A DNA stretch of 64,000 bases from Porphyra umbilicalis (Eukaryota > Rhodophyta > Bangiophyceae > Bangiales > Bangiaceae). Under the pieces are notes generated by a model, which saw only the letters and a list, made by a program, of their open reading frames with translations, was not told the origin of the DNA and did no database searches. The stretch is from positions 186,001 through 250,000 of the forward strand of contig KV918812.1 in NCBI GenBank assembly GCA_002049455.2. The letters are read 5' to 3'. Each line of letters starts with the position of its first letter. Position 1 is the first letter of the stretch. Of the stretch, positions 21,392 to 30,874 are shown piece after piece. Position numbers and translations under genes: made by a program.

Positions 21392-23744
21392 CTACCGAGC
21401 AGCTTGTGGACACCCTCAGGGGTTGAAGCAACTGTAAACAAGTGCGCCTCGCAGGAGCGAACAGCGCCCATGGGCGACCCCGCCGGCAACGACGGCGGTG
21501 CCAACACCTCTCCACCCGCGGACCGCGCGTGACGCGGCCGTGTCACTGTCACTCGTGAGTGATGTGGAACCAGCAGCGTGTCACTTCAGGAGGCTCCATA
21601 ACATGGTCCCCGCACACGGAATGGCTTCAGGCACTCGCGAGCGCGCCTGCTGCCGAGCAGACAAACCCAAGACGAAGCGCAAATCCGAGGGGCAACAGCA
21701 GCGCCAGCATGAAAAAAAACGATTACAAGGCTATTGCGCCGTCCCCCATCTGATGGTCATCAACGCACAAAGCCAACGAAGAAGGACAACAAGCAGCAGG
21801 CTAGGACGCCACCAGTGACCAGTCTGGCTTGCCGCACCCGCCTCTCAGCCACGAAAAAACAAAAATACAAAAAAACAGCCACGCACCTCAAGGGCACCAC
21901 TTGTTGTCTTGTAGAGCAGCTGCAACCGCACCGCTCTCGTCGAGGTCTAGCTCCACCCCGAGCGCCGGCAGCTGGCTAAAACTTAACGCCCGTTCCCCGA
22001 GGCCGCCGTGCGACAAATTGAAGACGCCCAGCGGCGAAGAGGTGGAGGCGGCCCCAAAGTGGGCAACCAGATGGTTGTTGCTGCCGCCATTGCCGGCGAT
22101 GAGGGCGGGTGGGTGGCCTGATGCGCCGCCGCCCGTCAGAAGCCCGCCGTGTGGGAGCTGCTGGTGCGGCGGGGGGATGCCCCCGCCGCCGCTGCCACCC
22201 GCCGCCGATACGGCGGGAGCAGCGCCGCCGCCCGCCGCCAGATTGCCATAGCTGCCTTGCCGGCCGAGGAGCGGCGCTTTGGGCACCAACCCAAGGAGCC
22301 GCTCCGCCGAGTGCGACTCGCGCAGCGCCACCGTCGGGTTGCCCGAGAGCAGCGAGAGGATGGAGGGCGAACGGGGCACGCCGCCACCGCAGCCCCCTGC
22401 CCCGCCAGGCGCAGCCGAGGCGCTTGGACCAACGCCCCCAGTTCCCCCCCCCCTCCAACTCCAAAGCCAACCCCACCCGGACTGCCCAGCAGCGTGGATG
22501 CTCCGCCCGCGCCGCTCCCACCGCCGCTCAACAGGCCGCCGCGGAAAAGGGAAAAGGAGTTGGAGCGGGATAGCGTGCCACCGCCCTTGAGGTGAACGGG
22601 CAGATCCACCAGCAACGCGGAGGACGAGCCGTTGCGCGCAAGCGGCAGCCAAGTCCCTGCACCCGCCCCGCTCACTAGCGCGCCGCCGCCTCCGCCGCCG
22701 CCGCCGCCGCTGCCGCCAACGCCTCCTCCCGCGCTGCTGCCACCACCTGCAGCACTCGCCTGCAATAGCGACGCGAGCGCAGCGGATGAGGGGCTCGACG
22801 CCATCAAGTCGTCAGTCCCAAACGCATGACGGGAGCGGATGACCGCAAAATCGGCTGCCGAGGGGACGCGGGCGCGTACGGGCGCAGCCGCGCTCGCATG
22901 CACAGCCCGCTCCTGGCCATTGCCGTCACCGTCGACAGGGGGCGGTGGCGGCAGCCTTGGCTCGGCGGGCGCGGCCAGCTCGACAACGGGCGCGGCGGCC
23001 AGCGGCGGCGACGCCGACGGCACAGACACAGCCGGCCGAGGCGGCGCTACAGCCTGCCCCGACGGCGAGCCGCCCACCGCCAAACCCGGCACTGCAGCAG
23101 CTCCGCCAGCCCCACCGGGGGCGCCGGTCAGTGGCTGGGCAGGCGGCAGGGGCGGCGACGGCGCGTTGGCGGCCGCCGCGGAGGGGGGGCCGCCCGGCAA
23201 CACCGTGCCCGGCTTGGACACCTTGGCACGCGGGGATGGCGGCGTCGCGTCGGCTCGTGGCCGCTTGGCCGGCCGCGGCCGGCCGCCGACGCGGGCGGGG
23301 CCCCCCTTGGGCGGCGTCACCGTCGAGCACTTTGCGCGTCCGCCCGTGCTACCCGCGCCCCGACCGCCTCCGCCATTCGCAACGGCGGGGGAGCCAACGG
23401 CTGACCGGCTGCCTCGTCCGGCAGAACCCCCGCCCGCCGAGAGTGGGGACACACCAGCCGGTTGCAGCTGTGCAGGGCTGCCCCCGACGCCATCGGGAGG
23501 CCGCCCACCCCCGCCGTCCGCTTGCAATCCGGGCACGCTACCGGTCGGCGTACCTCGACCTACGGCCAACAGCAGCTCACATGAGGCGCCGGACGCCGAC
23601 GGGGGGGGCGCGACAGTTCGTTCTACTTTGGGCGGCGACAACACCTGCGGTGCCGCCACTGCTGGCGAACTGCCATGGGCCTGCTGCTGCTGCTGCAGCT
23701 GCTGCTGCTGCTGCTCTTGTTGTGGCTGTTCCTGCTGCGGCTGC

Positions 23745-23791
<47 letters not shown>

Positions 23792-23822
23792 CATGCCCGG
23801 GTCTACGGGTGGGTGTGGAGGC
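21392..23822. repeat. Segmental duplication copy A, middle part
   Basis: Aligns with 60,291-62,718 (2,428 bp against 2,431 bp here), with only scattered single-base changes and a small difference in the CAG arrays. Continues on the far side of the LTR element at 26,364 and reaches at least 27,650, where the window runs out of copy B to compare. Confidence 0.9.
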
Positions 23823-24305
23823 TGTTGTCAATCGAGGGTGGTGGTGGTAAAGGTTGGCTTGCCTACTCCCTCTGTCCTACCCCCTGGGCTCGCACCCCCT
23901 GCTTATCTACCCCCAGCGCCGCCCAGGCGGGGTGCTCCGACCCCGTCCAGGGGCCGCCTTGGCCCACAGGCACCGCGCGCGCCCCAAACGTCCACACACC
24001 AAGCTCTTCCGGCTGCCACACCCAGGGCGACCGCCTGCCCACGTCGCCCGCTGCTCTCTCCCCTCGGCACCCCGCTCTCACGGTGCCGGCAGCGGCTGCT
24101 CATCAGCAGTGTCACCGGAGACGACTGTCCTGGCCGTCCCTGGCACCCGTGGGGACACTACCGCTGCGCGACAGTGTCCTGACTGTCCCAGCACACGTGG
24201 AGGACTCTCCACCCGCCCTTGAATTCGATCCCGAATGTACGGGTCTTGTCAAGTCCAGCCGACCGCCCAAGTCCAGGGCGACGACCAAATCCCCAGTTTC
24301 CAACA
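23823..24305 (-). repeat. 3' LTR of the copia-like element
   Basis: 483 bp, TG...CA ends. Differs from the other LTR at about 23,855, 23,859 and 24,017. Confidence 0.9.
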
Positions 24306-24314
24306 CTCCCCCGC
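24306..24314 (-). other. Polypurine tract of the LTR element
   Basis: On the minus strand GCGGGGGAG abuts the 3' LTR, the expected place for the plus-strand primer. Confidence 0.6.
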
Positions 24315-24597
24315 GGTCGTGCACCCGCGAGTCGTTGTCGGGTCGCGGCCGCAACAACGCCCGAACTGGAAGGGAGTCGCCCGGCCCGGTGCTCCGGCTC
24401 CCCCGCGGGGGTCGACCGTCGCTGAGCGCCCTCCTTGTCGCCGCCGGGGCCGGGGTGCTTGCCCCGTCGCCCCCGTCGGCAGCGCCCACCGCCACGTACG
24501 CGTGCGGTGGCGTCGACGCCTCGTCGTGCGCATGCCCGCGCTCGCCCTTGCGGTCGACTACCCGCGCGCAGCCGCGCGCCCCAGACGGTGCGCCGTG

Positions 24598-24680
24598 CGC
24601 CCCGTCCGTCTTCTTGCCCGCCCGGCACTGTCGGTGCCCCGTCCGTCTTCTTGCCCGCCCGGCACTGTCGGTGCCCGGGG
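24598..24680. repeat. Tandem 39-bp duplication inside the LTR element
   Basis: A GTCCGTCTTCTTGCCCGCCC-containing unit occurs twice in direct succession. Confidence 0.8.
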
Positions 24681-25439
24681 CGTCTGGTGCTTGGCCCTAT
24701 GCGCGTTGCAGCGCTCCGGGCGCGGCGCCACCTCCACCCTCCGTGGCCTTGTGCCTTGGCCGCACGGCGGCTCACCACACGCCGTCTTGCGTTGGGTCTT
24801 GCCCGCCGTCTCTGCGGCTCGCCGGCACATCCCCACTTGGTGGAGCGCCGCTACCATCTCCCCCGCACCCGCGCCCGCGGCGCCTATGCTGTTTCCCCGC
24901 AGCTCCCCCACCAGGGAAGCGCGCACCTTGGTCCCGCCCGCGCGGCTAGCGTCGGGCGTTGAACGCTTGTCGACGCCGGCACCGTCCTGTGCCACGTCCC
25001 CTCGGAGGCACCACGTGAGAGCCCCGCGTCCGCGCCGCAGAGGCAAACCCCGCTGCTCCTGCGGTCTTGTCCCTTGCCCAGTGAACGGCGATCACCCGCA
25101 GGGTATCTCCTCAGCAGCCCCCACCCGCTGTGTTAGTGTCGGGGGGGTCAGCCCGCCGTCCACCGAGCGCCCGCCCACAGCGGCGCGTCACAGGGGACGC
25201 CTCGTTGGGTTCCCGAGGCCTTGTCACGCCGACTAAGTTGCTCCCCCGGCCGTGGCGTCCGCCACCGGCCGGGCTGGCCTGCTCAGGTCTTGTCGCGTGA
25301 CAAATGACGCGCCCGCCGGTAGCGGCGCGCCTCCGCGAGGCCCCACTAGGCCCCGCCGTCCTTGTCCTTCACGCAGCGGCGGCGTTGCCGCCGCACGCGT
25401 CCGTTCTTGCCCGCACCGCCGCCATCGATGGCACGGCCA

Positions 25440-25575
25440 TCTGGCCCGCGCCATCGCCGTCGACGACGCGGCCATCTTGGTCCGCCCCGTCGCCGTCGAT
25501 GACACGGCCACCTTGGTCCGCCCCGTCGCCGTCGACGACACGGCCACCTCGTCCGCGCCGTGGCCATCCGCGACG
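25440..25575. repeat. Short tandem repeats inside the LTR element
   Basis: GCCGTCGACGACACGGCCAC-like units of about 36 bp recur three to four times. In the minus direction they read as Asp-Gly-Asp-Gly-Ala or Ser-Ser-Thr-Ala-Thr repeats. No function is visible. Confidence 0.7.
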
Positions 25576-25864
25576 GCACGGATCTTGCCGGGCCCGAGCT
25601 GCAACTTCAGCTCGGCGGCACCCCGACACCGCCCACCCCCGTCCACAAGGTGGGGGGGACACAAAGACCTCCGGGTAGCGCCAACGCCACGTGGGCGCCG
25701 ATCAGCCGCTCCCCCGGTCCCACCACGTCCACCACGTCCGCCGCGTCGCAGGGGCTGCGCGCGCCCCCGCTCCTCCGACGCGGCCAAGGTCGGCCAGCGG
25801 CATCACCGCCGCCGCGCCGTCCTCCTCAGCATGACGGCATCTGCCGTCACGCCGACCAGCGCTA

Positions 25865-25880
25865 GGCTGGGCCCATAACC
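25865..25880 (-). other. Primer-binding site matching the initiator tRNA-Met anticodon arm
   Basis: The minus strand GGTTATGGGCCCAGCC directly follows the 5' LTR. Its complement, GGCTGGGCCCATAACC, is the anticodon stem-loop (CAU) of eukaryotic initiator tRNA-Met, not a tRNA 3' end. Copia of Drosophila is known to prime from a half-molecule of this tRNA with the same kind of site. This places the element in the Ty1/copia group even though it encodes no protein. Confidence 0.85.
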
Positions 25881-26363
25881 TGTTGTCAATCGAGGGTGGT
25901 GGTGGTAAAGATTGTCTTGCCTACTCCCTCTGTCCTACCCCCTGGGCTCGCACCCCCTGCTTATCTACCCCCAGCGCCGCCCAGGCGGGGTGCTCCGACC
26001 CCGTCCAGGGGCCGCCTTGGCCCACAGGCACCGCGCGCGCCCCAAACGTCCACACACCAAGCTCTTCCGGCTGCCGCACCCAGGGCGACCGCCTGCCCAC
26101 GTCGCCCGCTGCTCTCTCCCCTCGGCACCCCGCTCTCACGGTGCCGGCAGCGGCTGCTCATCAGCAGTGTCACCGGAGACGACTGTCCTGGCCGTCCCTG
26201 GCACCCGTGGGGACACTACCGCTGCGCGACAGTGTCCTGACTGTCCCAGCACACGTGGAGGACTCTCCACCCGCCCTTGAATTCGATCCCGAATGTACGG
26301 GTCTTGTCAAGTCCAGCCGACCGCCCAAGTCCAGGGCGACGACCAAATCCCCAGTTTCCAACA
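25881..26363 (-). repeat. 5' LTR of the copia-like element
   Basis: 483 bp, TG...CA ends, 5' with respect to the element because the primer site lies at its left edge on the minus strand. Confidence 0.9.
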
Positions 26364-27602
26364 GAGGCGGCAGTCCCGGCGGCCCCGCCGTCACCTCCGA
26401 AGCGGTGGGCGACGATGCAGGTGCCGCCGACGCCGCGTACGCCGCCGCCGCCGGCACGTCCCCAGCCGACACGGGTCGGGGCTGAACCGCTCTGGGTGGC
26501 GACCGGACGCCCCCTGCGCCCAGCGGCAGGGCAGACCCGTCGGCCGCCCCACCGCCCCCGGCCGGCGGGTGCGCGCCCGCGTCTGCGGCGCCTGCCGGCG
26601 CGCCCGCCCCCACGGAACCGCTCTGTACCGCTCCGGCAGACGCCGCCGCCGCCGCCGCCTCCGCCGCCGCCGCCGCCGCCGCCACTGCCGCCGCCGCCGC
26701 CGCCGCCACAGCGTCACTGCCACCACCGCTGCCGCCGCCGCCGCCCGCAGCGACGGGGGTGCCCCCCCCCCCCCTCCGGCCTTGGCCTTACCCCCCCCCC
26801 CCCCCCCCCTTCCGAGTCGGCCTTTTGTTGCTGCAGGCGCTGCTGCTCCGGCTGCAACCGCAGGTTGTGCTTTTGCGCGTGCGTCCGCACCTGGATGGGC
26901 GTGCGCGTGCCGACGTGGCGGCTGATGGCCTTGATGTCCTTGGCGCCAAAGATCTCGAGGCCCTCCAGGAAGCGCCCGTGCTCCTCCGCCGTCCAGTAGC
27001 GGGACGTGCACTTTTTCGTCTCGTCGGCGCCGCCGCCGCCGCCAACGGCAGCGGCAGCGGCGGCGGCTCCGCCGGCGGCCGACGCGGCCACCCCCGACCC
27101 GCCGCCCGCACCGCCGCCACCCCCGCCACACGAGGACGACTCGCGCTCCCCGCAATCCCGGTGGGCGGCTTTCAGGCGGGCCACCTCCCGCTGCGACGCG
27201 ATGAGCGCCGCCTCCAGAGCCTTGACCCGCCGCTGCTGCTCAATGAGTACCGCCTGCGTGGCGTAGCGCGACTCGAGGGCGGCGAGCTGTGCGTAGCTCG
27301 ACAGGTTCCCGTCGGCCCCGTCCAGGGGCGGGTGGCCGCCCGCACCCGCGCCGGCCGCGCCGCCATCGTCGCGCCAGCCGCCGCCGAGGGCGCCCAGCGG
27401 CACCTGCGGCGGCGCCCCGTGGTGCGCGTGCGCCCCGTGGGCGCCCGCCCCCCCCCAGACGGGGGGGGCAGCCCCGCCGCCGACGGGTGGCCCAAGCCCG
27501 GGTGGCCCGCCACCGCCGCTGCCGCCGCTGCCGCCGCCGCCTGCGCCGCCTGCGCGGCCATGGCCGGGTGCTGCGGGTGGGACGGGTGCAGCACAAAGGG
27601 GG

Positions 27603-28448
27603 TCACACCGCCGAGGTGGGGCGCCAGCGACGCCATGCCCGGATAGACGCTGCCGACGCCCGCGGGCGCCGCCTGGGACAGCGCGTAGTAGTGGGCGGCA
27701 CCCCCATCGGGGGCCCCCCCCGCCGCTTCGCCGCCGCCCGCCGACGCCGCCGCCGCCAGAAACAGGCCGACGCTGGACGCGGGCAGCAGGTGCGCGTCGA
27801 GGCGGCCGGGGGCACCCAAGGGGGAAACCCCGCGCCTCCCGACGAGGCGGCCGTCGGCGGCAACGGGGCGGCGCCCGACGAGGCGGCCGTCGGCGGCAAC
27901 GGGGCGGCGCCCGACGAGGCGGCCGTCGGCGGCAACGGGGCGCCTCCCGACGAGGCGGCCTTCGGCGGCAACGGGGCGCCTCCCGACGAGGCGGCCTTCG
28001 GCGGCAACGGGGCGCCTCCCGACGAGGCGGCCTTCGGCGGCAACGGGGCGGCCGTCGGCGGCAACGGGGCGCCTCCCGACGAGGCGGCCGTCGGCGGCAA
28101 CGGGGCGGCGCCCGACGAGGCGGCCGTCGGCGGCAACGGGGCGGCGCCCGACGAGGCGGCCGTCACTGGCATCGGGGCGGCGCCCGACGAAGCGGCCTGC
28201 TCCAGCTGTATTGCGCGCAGTGTAGATGCGCTGGCCGTGGGGGCCAGGCAAGCCGTGGCCACGTCTCGGCCGTACAAACGCTTGGCGACCAATAGCAACG
28301 ACCGCCGCTCCCGGTCACGATCAGGAAACGCCCCGGCCTCCGCAAACACGTGGGCCCGGCGTTGAACCGCATTGGACGCATCGCCGGCGTCCCGCAGCCA
28401 CTCGACCCACTTCGGGGTGTGAAACGTCTTACGTTTTTTTGGGGGCAT
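27603..28448 (-). CDS. NLS-bearing 12-residue-repeat protein, array copy 1 (chimeric 3' end)
   Basis: Starts MPPKKRKTFHTPKWVEWL at the ATG at 28,448. PPKKRK resembles a classical nuclear localisation signal. A folded-looking segment of ~75 residues follows (NAVQRRAHVFAEAG, RRSLLLVAKRLYGRDVATAC), then tandem 12-residue repeats of the type AASSGAAPLPPT. In copies 2 and 3 the frame ends shortly after the repeats in EALAPVS; here it runs out of the array at ~27,823 into MYB copy A sequence in a foreign frame and stops at 27,603, giving 281 residues with an artificial tail. I do not recognise the family. The frame is also open upstream of 28,448, but the NLS-containing ATG is the natural start. 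Confidence 0.5.
   Translation of the reverse strand: MPPKKRKTFHTPKWVEWLRDAGDASNAVQRRAHVFAEAGAFPDRDRERRSLLLVAKRLYGRDVATACLAPTASASTLRAIQLEQAASSGAAPMPVTAASSGAAPLPPTAASSGAAPLPPTAASSGGAPLPPTAAPLPPKAASSGGAPLPPKAASSGGAPLPPKAASSGGAPLPPTAASSGAAPLPPTAASSGAAPLPPTAASSGGAGFPPWVPPAASTRTCCPRPASACFWRRRRRRAAAKRRGGPPMGVPPTTTRCPRRRPRASAASIRAWRRWRPTSAV
27838..28190. repeat. 36-bp coding minisatellite, unit 1
   Basis: About nine to ten copies of a 36-bp unit with variants GCGGCGCCC, GCGCCTCCC and CCTTCGG, plus one 21-bp partial unit. Because 36 is a multiple of 3 it leaves all frames open and generates long false frames on both strands. Confidence 0.9.
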
Positions 28449-28930
28449 GGCCACAGGAATGGGTTGGGGGGGGAGTGAGACAGACACACCAGAGGGGGCG
28501 GGGTTGGGGTGGGAGGATACGGTGCTTGAGAAGCCACGGCGCGGCGGGGATCGCACACACAGGCTACGTCTGCACAGGAGACGACAAGAGACCCGCTGCT
28601 CTTACAAGAAAATCCAGATGCGTGATATTTCGGATTGATTTTCGATGTGCGACAGATGACTGCAATGGTCCATTTGGTCTTGGCCACGGGCTCTCAGTGT
28701 ACACGAACGCGTGTCAACCGATGATGAGAGCACTGCGTTTCAATAATGGCTGCTTAATTTATACGAATCTGCTGCGAACGGTGGTTCCGCATAATGAAGG
28801 ACTTCCCGATCAAAGCAGGTCGGCACGGGAGCTTGTGCTGTATCTGGCGGACCTGCGACCACGACCACTGTCAGTACAGCTTGCAACCGCCCAGCCTTCT
28901 CTGTTTATTTGGAACATCGTCTTGCCCGGC
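28449..28930. promoter_or_regulatory. Upstream region of the array gene, unit 1
   Basis: Upstream of the minus-strand gene and repeated at 32,791-33,272 and 37,370-37,851. No other gene is seen. Conserved among the units because of their recent origin, so conservation says nothing about function here. Confidence 0.4.
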
Positions 28931-29095
28931 AGAATCCCCATCCAAACGGGTTTTAGATGGGCTTTGGATGTCTCCTCGTCCCTCTTTGGATATAGACGGA
29001 TGGGCGTTTCCAGCCCATCCAAGCCCATCCAACAGAGGTTTGGATGGGATACCGCTGGGCTTTGGATGGGCTTCGGATGGGCGTTCTGAGACGAT
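28930..29095. repeat. Cluster of GGATGGGC / GCCCATCC inverted repeats, unit 1
   Basis: At least eight GGATGGG or CCCATCC motifs in both orientations within 165 bp; also at 33,272-33,437 and 37,851-38,016. A diverged cluster with the same motif occurs at 46,130-46,250. Such arrangements are typical of subterminal regions of DNA transposons; the element they belonged to cannot be delimited. Confidence 0.65.
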
Positions 29096-29164
29096 GGCGC
29101 AGTCCCGAGTTCCGGCCTTGAGTTTTTCGAGACAAGGTGCCCCGCTCTAGAGACAGCCTGCGAA

Positions 29165-29830
29165 CCTATCAAAGGTGTCGGATGTTTGGAACACTTCCTG
29201 CAGTTTATGTTTTTCCAAATTAACCGCCATGAGTCACTGTGAGCAAGACACACGACAAAGAAGCCCATGAGGAGCTCTCCAAGTGCCTCGCAGGTACCGT
29301 ATGCTTTGTTGTACTCCTTCACGTGTGTTTTATAGCGCGAGGATGTCGCCCAGCCAAGTCCGACCGGTGCCGAATCGTCGATACTCTGGAACGACAAGTG
29401 CACACGTGATCCATAGTCGATTCGATTGTTCTATGGAGGAGAACAGAGGTCCGCGACGACGCAATCGAATGCCAGCCACACACTGCCTGAAGGGTGAACT
29501 TACGTCGATCGAGTTGACGGCGGCGTTGTCGGGTCAATCCGCAATGATCCTTGACTTCGTCATGGGATCCGTTGTCTCTTTACAAACAGCCACCAAGTGA
29601 GAAGAAGCAGAAATGCATCCTGGCTGTTGCAGACATGTATGGAAAGAGCAGAAGGTCATCCTCCATCCTATGCATTTTTCTTCTGTTGCTGTGTCCATCT
29701 TGGCTGTAAAATTTCCTTTGATGTCTCGTGCGCAGACGACAAGACGGGCAAACAGGCTGGAATCGAATTATGTGCCGTTCCATTCTTTCGACGAGCGTTC
29801 CAAGTATACGACACCTTTGATAGGCTCGGC
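29165..29830. repeat. Dispersed repeat within array unit 1
   Basis: Related to 9,188-9,848; also present at 33,507-34,172 and 38,086-38,751. The minus strand at ~29,280-29,400 keeps LGWATSSRYKTHVKEYNKAY, a possible recombinase remnant. Confidence 0.7.
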
Positions 29831-30443
29831 CGTTTCATATTCAGAAGCCCCAGTGTGAAACCAAGAGAACATGTGATTGGCTACCAGTCGCATCGCATGT
29901 GGTTTGGCCACACGGCGCAGTTGTTTGGGCCGATGCCATTGTTCTGCTTGTAACATAAGTATTATTTTGTGCAGCGTACCAATTGCACGGGCCTTGGTTG
30001 GAACCGGCCGTCGTCACGACCAACTCCGACTCCAACGAGGTTAAGTGGCGGCGGAGGCTAAGCTGCAGCGTCCATGACTCCAGTGCCACAGTAGGTGCAT
30101 ATGAGACCTTGCAATGAGCCTGCGGCGTTCATGACTTCGAAAAGCACTGTGCAAGTGACGGAAGTTTTGCACTCTGAAAGCGAATAGCGGAGCGCTGCGT
30201 GCAGTACGGCGTTTTGCGATGTCTGCGACTCTTCACGATTTTCGAGGCCAAGTCACCTCCTGTCGTTGATTGTCGGCGTGAAGAAGATGACCGTCGGTCT
30301 GGTCGTGACGTCGACAACGCGGTCACAATTTACAAGATTTGACCGTCAATTACTATGAATAATGGGAGTTGCATCGCAGAAAAGCAAGGATCGACCTCGT
30401 GTCGCCGACGCCGCCGAGCACGGCGGTCCAGATGAGACTGGTA

Positions 30444-30874
30444 CAGTCACTATCCGCTTATATGGCACCCTTGCGCACTTTGTAGCCCCCGTGCCAGCAA
30501 TGCATTCTCACGGCGCACCACGGCGAGGCGTTCTCGTTTCACTTCCGATCGCTGCCATTTTGACCGAGAAAGGGGCTGCTGGGGCTCATGATCACAGGAC
30601 TTAAGGACCAATTCAGTTGGTCGATCGCATGAGGGGGCGTACAATTACGGATTTGCTATGACTTCGAGTTCCACACGCGCGTCCTCCAGCGACACGATCC
30701 GACACCAACTCTGAGCATCCTCGAGCTGGCAACCACCAGACTTCAAACGGGACTGGAGTATGATCAGTTTCTTTTCTGAGAAAAAGAATAAGAAGGATAC
30801 GACAAGGGGTTTATGAAGATCATTCATCGTTGCTGTCCGACGGGTCCTCACTCGCTTCCTTTTCGGGCCCATTA
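30444..30874. mobile_element. Left part of mariner-like element, truncated, unit 1
   Basis: Matches 20,283-20,713 and is preceded by TA. The right half is absent in this unit because the unit was cut from the interrupted element when the array expanded. Unit 2 has the same fragment at 34,786-35,216. Confidence 0.85.

Larger units (their letters stand above)
23823..26363 (-). mobile_element. Non-autonomous copia-like LTR retrotransposon, 2,541 bp
   Basis: Two 483-bp LTRs (TGTTG...CAACA) differ at three positions by eye. A 5-bp target duplication GAGGC flanks it (23,818-23,822 and 26,364-26,368), and the intact site with one GAGGC is at 62,714-62,718 in copy B. Element orientation is minus: next to the right LTR, the minus strand reads GGTTATGGGCCCAGCC, and next to the left LTR a polypurine GGGGGAG. 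The 1,575-bp internal region contains no gag, protease, integrase or reverse transcriptase motifs, only tandem-repeat-rich Pro/Arg/Ala frames. It must have been mobilised by enzymes supplied elsewhere. The low LTR divergence suggests a recent insertion. Confidence 0.9.
21888..27822 (-). pseudogene. MYB (SHAQKYF-class) gene, copy A, disrupted
   Basis: Nearly identical to copy B (60,787-64,000) but broken. (1) A 2,541-bp LTR element sits in the coding sequence at 23,823-26,363, downstream of the MYB domain. (2) At 27,448-27,459 copy A has nine C where copy B has CCCCCGCCCC, a net 1-bp loss that shifts the frame N-terminal to the MYB domain. (3) To the right the similarity unit ends at 27,822, where the tandem array begins, so the true 5' end may be missing. 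The MYB/SANT domain itself (about 26,855-27,013) still reads KKCTSRYWTAEEHGRF and RTHAQKHNLRL. CAG repeats (Gln runs) lie at 23,683-23,791. The stop equivalent to that of copy B is at 21,888. Any transcript would give at most a truncated product. Confidence 0.8.

Noticed and set aside
22136-23794. Separate 'genes' called in each frame of the MYB copies
   Set aside because: They are consecutive pieces of one gene that changes frame at homopolymers or introns; several start only at GTG.
23863-24222. Proteins encoded by the repeated frames at 23,854-24,222 and 25,912-26,280
   Set aside because: These are the two LTRs; identical frames arise from the repeat itself.
25865-25880. A tRNA-Met gene fragment
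   Set aside because: Only the anticodon arm is present and it abuts an LTR in the right orientation for a copia primer-binding site; no acceptor, D or T arms.
27172-28251. A 359-codon frame running from the minisatellite into the MYB N-terminus
   Set aside because: The 36-bp repeat is open in every frame and its start codon lies inside the other gene; kept only as a possible fusion in the findings.
28810-29403. Minus-strand frame of 197 codons repeated in all units
   Set aside because: Crosses the GGATGGGC inverted repeats and the dispersed repeat; only the short recombinase-like stretch appears conserved at protein level.
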